Below, in pieces: positions 16,760 to 24,791 of a DNA stretch of 64,000 nt. How positions within the stretch are numbered: position 1 is the first letter of the stretch; each line of letters opens with the position of its first letter. Source of the DNA: Paraburkholderia tropica (GTDB taxonomy: Bacteria > Pseudomonadota > Gammaproteobacteria > Burkholderiales > Burkholderiaceae); contig NZ_FNZM01000022.1 of the NCBI RefSeq assembly GCF_900109265.1, positions 1 to 64,000 on the forward strand, written 5' to 3'. Below the pieces are notes generated by a model. That model saw only the letters and a list, made by a program, of their open reading frames with translations. It did no database searches and was not told where the DNA came from. The position numbers were made by a program, and so were the translations under genes.

Positions 16760-18394
16760 TCAGAAGCCCAGATCGCCGCCGCCAGGCACGCCGCCCGGCG
16801 CAGGCGCGGACGCCGCCTTGGGCGCTTCGTGCACGGTCGCATCGGTCGTCAGCAGCAGCCCGGCCACGGACGCCGCGTTTTGCAGCGCCGTGCGCGTGAC
16901 CTTGGTCGGATCGAGCACGCCCTTTTCGACAAGATCGCCATACTGGCCCGTGGCCGCGTCGTAACCGAAATTGCCCGAGCCCTCCGCCACGCGCGCCGCC
17001 ACCACGCTCGCCTCCTCGCCCGCATTGGTCACGATCTGGCGCAGCGGTTCTTCGAGCGCGCGCAGCACGATCTTCACGCCGGCGGTCTGATCGGGGTTGT
17101 TGCCCTGCAGATTGAGAATCGCCTGGCGCACGCGAATCAGCGCCACGCCGCCGCCCGGCACAATGCCCTCTTCCACCGCCGCGCGCGTCGCGTGCAGCGC
17201 GTCGTCCACGCGATCCTTCTTTTCCTTCACTTCGATTTCGGTCGCGCCGCCCACCTTGATCACGGCCACGCCGCCCGCGAGTTTCGCCACGCGTTCCTGC
17301 AACTTCTCGCGATCGTAATCGGAAGTCGCTTCTTCGATCTGCACGCGAATCTGCTTCACGCGGGCTTCGATCGCCGCCGCTTCGCCCGCGCCATCGATCA
17401 CCGTCGTGTTCTCCTTGCCGATCTCCACGCGCTTGGCCTGACCGAGTTCGGCAAGCGTGGCCTTGTCGAGACCCAAGCCGGTTTCCTCGGCGATCACCTG
17501 ACCGCCCGTGAGGATCGCGATATCTTCGAGCAGCGCCTTGCGGCGGTCGCCGAAACCCGGTGCCTTCACCGCGACCGTCTTGAGCACGCCGCGAATATTG
17601 TTGACGACGAGCGTCGCGAGCGCCTCGCCCTCGATATCTTCCGCGATCAGCAGCAGCGGACGCCCGGCCTTCGCGACCTGTTCGAGCACCGGCAGCAGAT
17701 CGCGGATATTCGAAATCTTCTTGTCGTGCAGGAGAATGAACGGATTGTCGAGTTCGGCAATCTGCTTGTCGGCGTTGTTGATGAAGTACGGCGAAAGATA
17801 GCCGCGATCGAATTGCAGACCTTCGACCACGTCGAGTTCGTCGTCGAGCGACTTGCCGTCTTCCACCGTGATCACGCCTTCCTTGCCGACGCGATCGAGC
17901 GCTTCCGCAATGCGCTGGCCGATCGACTCTTCGCCGTTGGCCGAGATGGTCGCGACCTGCGCGATTTCCTTGCTCGTGGTGGTCGGCTTGCTGATCTTCT
18001 TCAGCTCCTCGATCGCGGCGCTCACGGCCTTGTCGATGCCGCGTTTCAGATCGAGCGGATTGAGACCGGCCGCCACGTATTTCTGCCCTTCGCGCACGAT
18101 CGCCTGCGCCAGCACGGTGGCCGTCGTGGTGCCGTCGCCGGCGGCGTCGCTGGTTTTCGACGCGACTTCCTTGACGATCTGCGCGCCGATGTTCTGCACC
18201 TTGTCCGCGAGTTCCACTTCCTTCGCCACCGACACGCCGTCCTTCGTCACGACGGGCGAGCCGAAGCTGCGTTCGAGCACGACGTTGCGTCCCTTGGGAC
18301 CGAGCGTGACCTTCACGGCGTCGGCGAGAATGTTCACGCCTTCGATGAGTTTGCTACGGGCGATGTCGCCGAATACGATGTCTTTCGCTGCCAT
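16760..18394 (-). CDS. groL: Chaperonin GroEL (secondary paralogue)
   Basis: A 544-residue 60-kDa chaperonin, full length for the family. Conserved segments include TLGPKGRNVVLERSFG, GDGTTTATVLA with the ATP-contacting Asp, APGFGDRRKALLEDIAILTGG, and EEGIVPGGGVALIR. The C-terminus ends GGVPGGGDLGF instead of the usual (GGM)n-F tail, a sign of a secondary rather than housekeeping copy. It is co-transcribed with groES (14-bp gap) under a CIRCE operator and ends at a strong terminator. It assists ATP-dependent folding in the cytoplasm and may serve a specific set of clients. Confidence 0.97.
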   Translation of the reverse strand: MAAKDIVFGDIARSKLIEGVNILADAVKVTLGPKGRNVVLERSFGSPVVTKDGVSVAKEVELADKVQNIGAQIVKEVASKTSDAAGDGTTTATVLAQAIVREGQKYVAAGLNPLDLKRGIDKAVSAAIEELKKISKPTTTSKEIAQVATISANGEESIGQRIAEALDRVGKEGVITVEDGKSLDDELDVVEGLQFDRGYLSPYFINNADKQIAELDNPFILLHDKKISNIRDLLPVLEQVAKAGRPLLLIAEDIEGEALATLVVNNIRGVLKTVAVKAPGFGDRRKALLEDIAILTGGQVIAEETGLGLDKATLAELGQAKRVEIGKENTTVIDGAGEAAAIEARVKQIRVQIEEATSDYDREKLQERVAKLAGGVAVIKVGGATEIEVKEKKDRVDDALHATRAAVEEGIVPGGGVALIRVRQAILNLQGNNPDQTAGVKIVLRALEEPLRQIVTNAGEEASVVAARVAEGSGNFGYDAATGQYGDLVEKGVLDPTKVTRTALQNAASVAGLLLTTDATVHEAPKAASAPAPGGVPGGGDLGF

Positions 18395-18408
18395 GATCGA
18401 TGCTTCCC

Positions 18409-18699
18409 TCAGGATTGAACGACTGCGACGATGTCTTCTTCGCGCAGCACGAGCAGTTCGTTGCCGTCGACTTTCACGGTCTGACCGGCGTATTTGCCGA
18501 ACAGCACGCGGTCGCCCACGTTGAGATCGGGCGCGATGCGGCGCCCGTCGTTGTCGCGCCGGCCCGGACCGACGGCAAGCACTTCGCCCTGGTCCGGCTT
18601 TTCGGCGGCGCTATCGGGAATCACGATGCCCGACGCGGTTTTGGTTTCCTGATCGAGTCGCTTGACGATCACGCGATCGTGCAATGGGCGCAGGCTCAT
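18409..18699 (-). CDS. groS: Co-chaperonin GroES
   Basis: A 96-residue 10-kDa co-chaperonin of normal family length. It opens MSLRPLHDRVIVKRLDQE, has the mobile-loop region ETKTASGIVIPDSA, and contains GDRVLFGKYAGQTVKVDG. AAAGGA lies upstream of the ATG. The CIRCE inverted repeat sits 33 bp before the start, so expression should be repressed by HrcA and induced by heat. Confidence 0.97.
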   Translation of the reverse strand: MSLRPLHDRVIVKRLDQETKTASGIVIPDSAAEKPDQGEVLAVGPGRRDNDGRRIAPDLNVGDRVLFGKYAGQTVKVDGNELLVLREEDIVAVVQS

Positions 18700-18731
18700 G
18701 GGCGTAGTCCTTTAACGTTATCGGCGATGGG

Positions 18732-18758
18732 CTGGCACTCGTTCAAGGCGAGTGCTGA
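18732..18758. promoter_or_regulatory. CIRCE operator (HrcA site) of groESL
   Basis: CTGGCACTC, then 9 nt, then GAGTGCTGA, against the consensus TTAGCACTC-N9-GAGTGCTAA. The core GCACTC/GAGTGC is perfect and the spacing exact. It lies immediately upstream of groES. Confidence 0.92.
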
Positions 18759-18888
18759 TGGAAAACCGAGTATAGAAAACGCCTTCGCCGCGCTCCAATA
18801 ATGGATTGGCAATTCGATATCGCGTGAATCCTGCAATCGATATGGCGATGCGTGTGTTGAATCGAAGACGAATCGAAGGCGCGAAAAA

Positions 18889-18913
18889 AAAGCGAACGGC
18901 GCACCGTTCGCTT
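18889..18913 (-). terminator. Rho-independent terminator of the tonB-exbBDD operon
   Basis: A 10-bp stem, AAGCGAACGG / CCGTTCGCTT, with loop CGCA, followed on the minus strand by a run of seven to eight T. It lies 46 bp past the last exbD stop. Confidence 0.85.
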
Positions 18914-18925
18914 TAACGAAGTCCT

Positions 18926-18944
18926 CTCGTTCGGATCGAACGAG
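18926..18944. terminator. Hairpin next to the exbD terminator
   Basis: A perfect 8-bp stem, CTCGTTCG / CGAACGAG, with a 3-nt loop. It lies between the last exbD gene and the main terminator and may reinforce termination or protect the 3' end. Confidence 0.5.
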
Positions 18945-18958
18945 GGCCATCCCCAGTT

Positions 18959-19387
18959 TTATTGCATGTATTGCTCGTTTCCAATCAAGCCGATCTTCGT
19001 CGCGCCTTCGCGCTGCGCGGCCGCCAGCACTTCGGCCACGGCGCGATACGGCGCGGCTTTATCCGGCAGCAGATGAATCTCCGATTGATCGGCTTGCGCC
19101 GCCACGTCGGCCATATGCCGTTCGAGATCGGCGTGATCCTGAAGATGCGCGCCATTCCAGGCGAGCGCGCCGCTTGCATCGATATCCACCTGCACGACCG
19201 GCGGCGGCGCGGCGGGCGGCGGCGGATCGCCCACGGGCAGATTCATTTTCACCGAGTGCATCTGGATCGGAATCGTGATGATCAGCATGATCAACAGCAC
19301 GAGCATCACGTCGATCAGCGGCGTGGTGTTGATGTCCACCATCACGTCCGGTTCGTCGCCGGAACCCTGGTTCACCTGCATTCCCAT
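18959..19387 (-). CDS. exbD: Biopolymer transport protein ExbD (second copy)
   Basis: A 142-residue ExbD/TolR protein. A short cytoplasmic N-terminus (with VDINTTPLIDVMLVLLI, including the essential membrane Asp) leads into one transmembrane helix and a periplasmic domain. A proline-rich linker DPPPPAAPPPVVQ follows the helix. It is the last gene of the tonB-exbB-exbD-exbD operon, 21 bp after the first exbD. It works with ExbB to pass the proton-motive force to TonB. Two ExbD paralogues in one operon suggest a mixed or alternative complex. Confidence 0.92.
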   Translation of the reverse strand: MGMQVNQGSGDEPDVMVDINTTPLIDVMLVLLIMLIITIPIQMHSVKMNLPVGDPPPPAAPPPVVQVDIDASGALAWNGAHLQDHADLERHMADVAAQADQSEIHLLPDKAAPYRAVAEVLAAAQREGATKIGLIGNEQYMQ

Positions 19388-19408
19388 AGCTTTTTCCTTC
19401 GCTCGCGC

Positions 19409-19834
19409 TCAACCGCCGCGCGCGGGCGGCTGCGTGATGAACGACACCTTCGTGATACCCGCGCGCTCACAATCGGTCACCACGCGGCCGATGAACTCGT
19501 AGCGCGTGGACTGATCGCCGCGCACATGCACTTCGGGCTGCGGATCGCGCTGCGAGACCGTCTTCAGTTGCGCGAGCAGCGTGGGCGAATCGATACGCCG
19601 CTCGTTCCAGAACACGTTGCCGTCCTTGTCGACGGCAATTTCAATCGCGTCCGGTTTAGTCTGCAGCGGACTCACGGTTTCCTTCGGCAATTGCACGGGC
19701 ACCGTATGCGTGACCACCGGAATCGTGATGAGAAAGATGATCAGCAGGACCAGCATGACGTCGACGAGCGGCGTCGTGTTGATGGTGGCGATCACCTCGT
19801 CTTCGCCGCCGTCCTGAGCTACGTTCATGGCCAT
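19409..19834 (-). CDS. exbD: Biopolymer transport protein ExbD (first copy)
   Basis: A 141-residue ExbD with the motif INTTPLVDVMLVLLIIF holding the conserved Asp in the single transmembrane helix, and a periplasmic domain to the C-terminus. It follows exbB by 19 bp. It differs from the downstream copy in the linker after the helix (VVTHTVPVQLPKE, no proline run), so the two are old paralogues rather than a recent duplication. Confidence 0.93.
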   Translation of the reverse strand: MAMNVAQDGGEDEVIATINTTPLVDVMLVLLIIFLITIPVVTHTVPVQLPKETVSPLQTKPDAIEIAVDKDGNVFWNERRIDSPTLLAQLKTVSQRDPQPEVHVRGDQSTRYEFIGRVVTDCERAGITKVSFITQPPARGG

Positions 19835-19853
19835 GATGACTCTCTTCGCGCGC

Positions 19854-20642
19854 TCAGCCCGCGTTGGCGACGGCGCGCACGTTGCGCTTGCGGCCCGACA
19901 GCAGCACCGTATGCAGTTGCGCGCCGAACGTGCGCACGCGCTCCATCAGCGACTTGTTGCGGCGCACGAGGAAGTTGTAGCCGAGCACGGCCGGCACGGC
20001 GACCGCGAGGCCGATGGCGGTCATGATGAGCGCCTCGCCCACCGGACCCGCCACTTTGTCGATCGAGGCCTGACCCGCGATGCCGATCGCCGTGAGCGCG
20101 TGATAAATGCCCCACACGGTGCCGAACAGGCCGACGAACGGCGCGGTCGAACCGACCGTCGCGAGAAACGCGAGACCGTCCTGCAGGCGATTGCCGACGT
20201 TGTTGATCGAGCGGTCGATGCTCACCTGAATCCACGTATTGCGATCCACTTCTTCGAGCAGTACTTCGTCGTGATGCTCGGCGGCGTCGATGCCGGTTTC
20301 GGCGATGAAGCGAAACGGCGAGCGTTCGTCGAGTTGCGCCGCGCCTGCCGCGAGCGACGGCGCTTCCCAGAGCTGCTGATCCGCCGACTTCGCGCGGCGA
20401 TTGGCGCGCGCCTGTTCGACGAACTTGGTGACCATGATGTACCAGCTACCCATCGACATGGCGACCAGCACGAGCAGCACGAAACGCGCGACGAAGTCGC
20501 CGTTCTTCCACAACGCGTCGAGGCCATAGGGGTTCGCGGTCTCCACGCCGGCGGCCTGCGCCCACGCGGCGACGGGAATCGCCGCCGCCACGGCGACGAC
20601 AGACAGGGCCGCACGCGCGGCAAACTTCGATTGCTTGTTCAT
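19854..20642 (-). CDS. exbB: ExbB-type proton channel (MotA/TolQ/ExbB family)
   Basis: A 262-residue inner-membrane protein. The start at 20642 (MNKQSKFAARA) has GGAG at 5 nt and gives a cleavable-looking N-terminal signal ending near WAQA, seen in many ExbB proteins. Three transmembrane helices follow: near DFVARFVLLVLVAMSMG, near GLAFLATVGSTAPFVGLFGTV, and near GEALIMTAIGLAVAVPAVLG. It forms the proton channel with ExbD that energises TonB. It is the second gene of the tonB operon. Confidence 0.94.
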   Translation of the reverse strand: MNKQSKFAARAALSVVAVAAAIPVAAWAQAAGVETANPYGLDALWKNGDFVARFVLLVLVAMSMGSWYIMVTKFVEQARANRRAKSADQQLWEAPSLAAGAAQLDERSPFRFIAETGIDAAEHHDEVLLEEVDRNTWIQVSIDRSINNVGNRLQDGLAFLATVGSTAPFVGLFGTVWGIYHALTAIGIAGQASIDKVAGPVGEALIMTAIGLAVAVPAVLGYNFLVRRNKSLMERVRTFGAQLHTVLLSGRKRNVRAVANAG

Positions 20643-20730
20643 CAGGACTCCAACATTAAAGACAGCGGAGGCCGGCGTGGCGCGATCGTCTTGAACGCGC
20701 CTGAATCTTCCTCGCCAGCCCACCGTAAAT

Positions 20731-21432
20731 TCAGTTCAGATTGAACGAGAACGGCACCTGCACGCGCACCGGCTGACCTTGCGAAATGCAGTTGAACCGC
20801 TTGACCGCATTGAACGCCGCGCGATCGAGCAACGGGTCCGCCGACTTTTCGACCTTCTCGTCGGTCACGTGACCTTGCGGATCGACCACAAACGAAATCA
20901 GCACGTCGCCCGTGATGTTGTTCTCCTGCGCTTCCTCCGGATACGTCATGCTGGCGCGCACCTTGTCCGAGTTCGGACACACCACGCCCGCTTCATGACT
21001 CACCGGTTTGGGCGGTGCGGGCGGCGCGACGGGCGCGGGCGGCGTGGGCGCCGGAATCACCGCTGTCGGCGCGGGCGCGGCCTGATGCTCGATGGTCGGC
21101 GCGGGCGGCGCGGCCACGTGCACCTCGGGCGGCGGCACGAACGGCGGCGGACGCTTGATCTTCGGCGGCGGCTGCTTGACGACCGGTTGCGCGGGCGGCG
21201 TGGGCGCGGGCGTCGGCGGCTTGACCGGCATGATGATGCGCGTCTCCACCGGCTTCTGGACGATCTGCACCACCTTCGTCGCGAGACCGTTGAGCAGCGC
21301 CCAGATCAGCACGACATGCAGCAGCAGGACTGCTGCGATACCGCCATAGCGGCGCGCCGGGCTTCGCTGCTTCGCGCCGTATTGTTTCGGCCGCCCCGAC
21401 CAGCGGTCTGCTGCGGCTGTTCCCTGCGACAT
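20731..21432 (-). CDS. tonB: Energy transducer TonB
   Basis: A 233-residue TonB: a cytoplasmic N-terminus, one membrane anchor (GGIAAVLLLHVVLIWALL, about residues 29-46), a long Pro/Lys-rich periplasmic spacer (PPPKIKRPPPFVPPP) and a C-terminal TonB domain with TYPEEAQENNITGDVLISFVVD. The start at 21432 (MSQGTAAAD) has GGAG at 6 nt. It is the first gene of the operon. It drives TonB-dependent receptors, plausibly including the siderophore receptor at 31659-33908. I did not find a Fur box upstream. Confidence 0.95.
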   Translation of the reverse strand: MSQGTAAADRWSGRPKQYGAKQRSPARRYGGIAAVLLLHVVLIWALLNGLATKVVQIVQKPVETRIIMPVKPPTPAPTPPAQPVVKQPPPKIKRPPPFVPPPEVHVAAPPAPTIEHQAAPAPTAVIPAPTPPAPVAPPAPPKPVSHEAGVVCPNSDKVRASMTYPEEAQENNITGDVLISFVVDPQGHVTDEKVEKSADPLLDRAAFNAVKRFNCISQGQPVRVQVPFSFNLN

Positions 21433-21759
21433 ACACCACTCCGTTCGCTTACCTGAGTCATTCAATTCGTCAATACGCCTGCGGCTTTCGTGCAGCCGAC
21501 GCTCAGGAGGTTACCCGCCCATCGCGCCGCGCTTAACCAAGCAATTCGAATAACGTTATGGTTGTTGAATCATCGATCGGTTTTTAATGTGATCGCCGCG
21601 ACGGCGTGGCTGCGATAGCGGCAAATCCAGGCGCTATGGCGGCGATCGATACGCTTGTGCGTGATGACGACGCAATCAACTTCGGCAACGACAATCTCGG
21701 CTCGGGTGCGCGTGAGCACCTGAACGCTATCAGAGCGCTCCATTAGCCCCGGCACGTGC
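21433..21759. other. Intergenic stretch before tonB
   Basis: A 327-bp gap between the MFS stop and the tonB start. It must hold the tonB promoter, but I see no Fur box or strong hairpin. An open frame (21743-21570, minus) could encode a 57-residue protein starting MERSDSVQVL; it has only a weak ribosome site and no recognisable domain, so I do not call it a gene. Confidence 0.4.
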
Positions 21760-23214
21760 TTACGCGTGCTCGGCATGCTCCGCGTGATCGCGCGCGAGCA
21801 CCGTCTCATCGTCGATATCGTGCTCGGTCGGTTCGTACTTCACGAGCGCTAGAAAGCCGATGGGAATGACCGCCGCGAGCGCCACGACCCAGAACATATC
21901 CGTGCCGAGCTTTGCGTTGAGGATCGGCAACACGAACAGCGCCACCGCGCTGCCGATCCCCGTGAGCGCACGGCCAAAACCGAGCCCCGTGCCGCGAATC
22001 GACGTCGGATACGAAAGCGCCGGATAAATCATCATCTGCGCCCCGGGGCCGAATCCTTCCGCGAACAGCCACGCGCCGAGCATGGCCAGTGCAATGCCGA
22101 TGCCCAGCGCCGTCTGCGGATGCCCGAGCAACGCAAGCGCCACGAGCGCGACGAACTGCAACGCGAAACCCGCGAGCGCAACATGCCGCGAAGGCCGCGT
22201 ATGCGCGAGCCGCATGCCGAGCAAGCCGCCCGTGAGCGCGAACAGCACATTGAGCGCGAGCGAAGCCGAAATGGTTTCGAACACGCCCGCGCCGAGAAAC
22301 TGCGAAAGAATCGACGGCAGGAAAAACGCAATGGCCGTGTACTCGAACGGAATGCACAGATTCATCACGCTCGCGACAATCGTGCGCGCCAGATACGGGC
22401 GCTGGAACAGCACGCGAAAACTCACGGGCGGCTGAGGATTCGCGGGCGGCGCTTCGTCGGCCTTATGCGCGTGAATGCCGTACGACTCGCGCAGAATGCG
22501 CACGGCGTCGTCGAGCTTGCCCTGATTCGCGGCCCACAGCGGCGACTCGTTCATGAAGCGGCTGCGCACGGCAATGATGATGAGCGCGGGCACCGCGCCG
22601 AAGATCAGCGAGGCGCGCCACAGCCAGCCCGCGTGCTCCTGCGGTAAAAAGAAATACAGACCGAACACGATCAGAAAGCACACCGATGAAGCCGCGTACC
22701 ACATCGGGCACCACGCGGCGAGCCGCGAAGCTTTATTGCCGCTGCCCTGGAATTTCGAAAACTCGGAAAGAAACGCCATCGCTACGGGCAAATCGATACC
22801 CACGCCAAGACCCATCACGAAACGCGCGGCGATCAGCACCCAGACGTTGGGCGCGAGCCCGGCGGCGATCGCCGCGACGACGAAGAAGAGCATGTCGGCC
22901 ATGAAGACCTGATAGCGGCCGATACGATCGGTAAACCAGCCGCCGACGAGACTGCCCAGTATGGTCCCGATCATGATCGACGACGTGACGATGCCGGTCA
23001 GCGAAGGCGTCAGGTTGAATTCGCGCACGACATCCTGAATGCCGTACGACAGCGTGGTGAGATCGTAAGCGTCGAGAAATACGCCGCCGAGCGCGAGCAG
23101 CACGATCACGCGTGCATGACTTGCGCGCGCGGTGCTGGTGTTGATGAGGCGCGAAACGTCGCTGGCTGAGCGAATCGGCGACGACACAGTTGAATCAATA
23201 TCGAGCGTGCTCAA
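21760..23214 (-). CDS. MFS transporter (sugar/aromatic acid:H+ symporter type)
   Basis: A 484-residue transporter with about 12 membrane segments. The A-like motif GSLVGGWFTDRIGRYQVF lies between helices 2 and 3, and VLLALGGVFLDAYDLTTLSYG marks helix 1, as in the sugar-porter/AAHS-like group. The start is a TTG at 23214 with AAGGGG at about 6 nt; an upstream GTG start would add a non-conserved leader. The transcript has no same-strand neighbour close enough to be an operon partner. The substrate cannot be read from the motifs. Confidence 0.85.
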   Translation of the reverse strand: MSTLDIDSTVSSPIRSASDVSRLINTSTARASHARVIVLLALGGVFLDAYDLTTLSYGIQDVVREFNLTPSLTGIVTSSIMIGTILGSLVGGWFTDRIGRYQVFMADMLFFVVAAIAAGLAPNVWVLIAARFVMGLGVGIDLPVAMAFLSEFSKFQGSGNKASRLAAWCPMWYAASSVCFLIVFGLYFFLPQEHAGWLWRASLIFGAVPALIIIAVRSRFMNESPLWAANQGKLDDAVRILRESYGIHAHKADEAPPANPQPPVSFRVLFQRPYLARTIVASVMNLCIPFEYTAIAFFLPSILSQFLGAGVFETISASLALNVLFALTGGLLGMRLAHTRPSRHVALAGFALQFVALVALALLGHPQTALGIGIALAMLGAWLFAEGFGPGAQMMIYPALSYPTSIRGTGLGFGRALTGIGSAVALFVLPILNAKLGTDMFWVVALAAVIPIGFLALVKYEPTEHDIDDETVLARDHAEHAEHA

Positions 23215-23459
23215 TGGAATCCCCTTGAATGACGGCCATGACAGCGCGTAGTTATAGGAGGCCCATGGGTGCAGCACAACGAACGAGTTAGCGAATGCTT
23301 ACCCGGGGCGCGAGGAATGCAAAGCGGCGAGCGTGATTAAACGCGCGGTGAATAAAAGGAATATCGGGCAGGCTGCGTCGCGACGTCTCCACCTCATTGC
23401 GCGCGGTTTGTCTGCGCTGCCGCTGCATTGGCGGAGTCGCCAACAAGGTGACAAAAACA

Positions 23460-23475
23460 CTGTATGAATGTACAG
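23460..23475. promoter_or_regulatory. LexA (SOS) box upstream of dinB
   Basis: CTGTATGAATGTACAG matches the CTGT-N8-ACAG LexA consensus exactly. It lies 98 bp upstream of the dinB start within the 358-bp gap to the divergent MFS gene, and should make dinB DNA-damage inducible. Confidence 0.88.
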
Positions 23476-23572
23476 TTACGGGCAACGCACGGCCCGACGC
23501 GGCGCGGCGTTAGCTCGAAACACGTTGCGTTCGCGGCCTCACTGTTCGAACGCCATTTCTCACACACCAGGC

Positions 23573-24727
23573 ATGCCAGACGAAAGGCGCATCGCGCACC
23601 TCGACATGGACGCGTTCTACGCTTCCGTGGAATTGCTGCGCTATCCGGAACTGCGCGGCAAGGCCGTCGTCATCGGCGGCGGGCGCAATGCCGTGCCCGA
23701 GACGCTGCCCGACGGCACGCGCCGCTTCGCGCGCCTGCGTGACTACGTGGGGCGCGGCGTCGTCACCACATCCACCTACGAAGCGCGCAAATTCGGCGTG
23801 TTTTCCGCAATGGGCATGATGAAGGCCGCGCAACTCGCGCCCGACGCCATTCTGCTGCCCACCGACTTCGAGTCCTATCGCCACTATTCACGGCTGTTCA
23901 AAAGCGCGGTGCGCACCTTCACCGAGCAGATCGAAGATCGCGGCATCGACGAAATCTATATCGATCTCACCGACGTCGAAGGCGAGCCGCGCGACATCGG
24001 CGCGCGTCTTAAAGCCGCGGTGCGCGACGCAACCGGCCTGACCTGCTCGATCGCGATTGCGCCCAACAAGCTGCTCGCCAAGATCGGCTCCGAACTCGAC
24101 AAGCCGGACGGCCTCACGCTGCTCACGATGGCGGACCTCGAAGCGCGCATCTGGCCGCTCGAAGCGAAGAAAGTGAATGGCATCGGGCCGCGCGCGAGCA
24201 AGCGGCTCGCGGAGCTGGGTTTCGCCACGATCGGCGATCTGGCGAAAGCGGATCTCGGGCTTTTGCAGGAACATTTCGGCCGCACCTACGCGGCGTGGCT
24301 CGCGCGCGTGTCGCATGGCGAGGACGATCGCGAAGTGGTGGTGTCGTCGGAACCGAAATCGATGAGCCGCGAAACCACGTTCGAGCGCGACATGCACGTC
24401 GGGCGCGACCGTGCCGTGCTCACGCCCGCGCTCACGCAGCTATGCGAACGCGTTGCGCAGGATCTGGAGCGCAAAGGGTATTGCGGCCGCACGGTGGGCG
24501 TGAAAATCAAATTCGCGGACTTTAAAATCGTCACCCGCGATATTTCGCTGCCGATGGCCGTGCGCGATACCGCCGCCATTCGCCGCGCGGTTGGCGCGTG
24601 TCTGAAACGGATCGATCTCGATCGGCGCATCCGCCTGATTGGCGTGCGCGTGAGCGCGCTCGAACGCTATTCGGCGGACAACCCGATTAACGGCGCTATT
24701 CAGGGCGAATTGCCGTTCGGTCCCTGA
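23573..24727 (+). CDS. dinB: DNA polymerase IV (Y-family translesion polymerase)
   Basis: A 384-residue Y-family polymerase. HLDMDAFYASVE near the N-terminus supplies the first catalytic Asp. A segment reading GIDEIYIDLTD replaces the usual SIDE(A/x)YLD; the catalytic Asp and Glu are kept but the Ser is Gly. The palm loop after AVVIGGG carries an insertion of about 20 residues (RNAVPETLPDGTRRFARL) before the RGVVTTSTYEAR segment. A helix-hairpin-helix region (VNGIGPRASKRLAELG) and a little-finger domain follow, ending with QGELPFGP, a likely beta-clamp-binding tail (QGELPF). The start at 23573 begins MPDERRIAHLD. A LexA box lies upstream. Confidence 0.95.
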   Translation: MPDERRIAHLDMDAFYASVELLRYPELRGKAVVIGGGRNAVPETLPDGTRRFARLRDYVGRGVVTTSTYEARKFGVFSAMGMMKAAQLAPDAILLPTDFESYRHYSRLFKSAVRTFTEQIEDRGIDEIYIDLTDVEGEPRDIGARLKAAVRDATGLTCSIAIAPNKLLAKIGSELDKPDGLTLLTMADLEARIWPLEAKKVNGIGPRASKRLAELGFATIGDLAKADLGLLQEHFGRTYAAWLARVSHGEDDREVVVSSEPKSMSRETTFERDMHVGRDRAVLTPALTQLCERVAQDLERKGYCGRTVGVKIKFADFKIVTRDISLPMAVRDTAAIRRAVGACLKRIDLDRRIRLIGVRVSALERYSADNPINGAIQGELPFGP

Positions 24728-24749
24728 AACGAGCAAGCAGAAAAGATAA

Positions 24750-24780
24750 AGCGAGCGCCGCTTTTCATGCGGCGCTCGCT
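24750..24780. terminator. Terminator between convergent dinB and trpS
   Basis: A perfect 12-bp stem, AGCGAGCGCCGC / GCGGCGCTCGCT, with a 7-nt loop. The minus strand continues with TTATCTTTT, so it serves mainly trpS; on the plus strand it may also end dinB. Confidence 0.8.
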
Positions 24781-24791
24781 GCACGTCATGC

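Noticed and set aside
16526..18418. A 630-codon open frame antisense to groEL
   Set aside because: It follows from high-G+C codon bias opposite a certain gene; the translation is Arg/His/Asp-rich with no domain pattern.
21570..21743. Possible 57-residue protein upstream of tonB
   Set aside because: Weak ribosome site, no domain, and it occupies the region that should hold the tonB promoter. Not supported enough to call.
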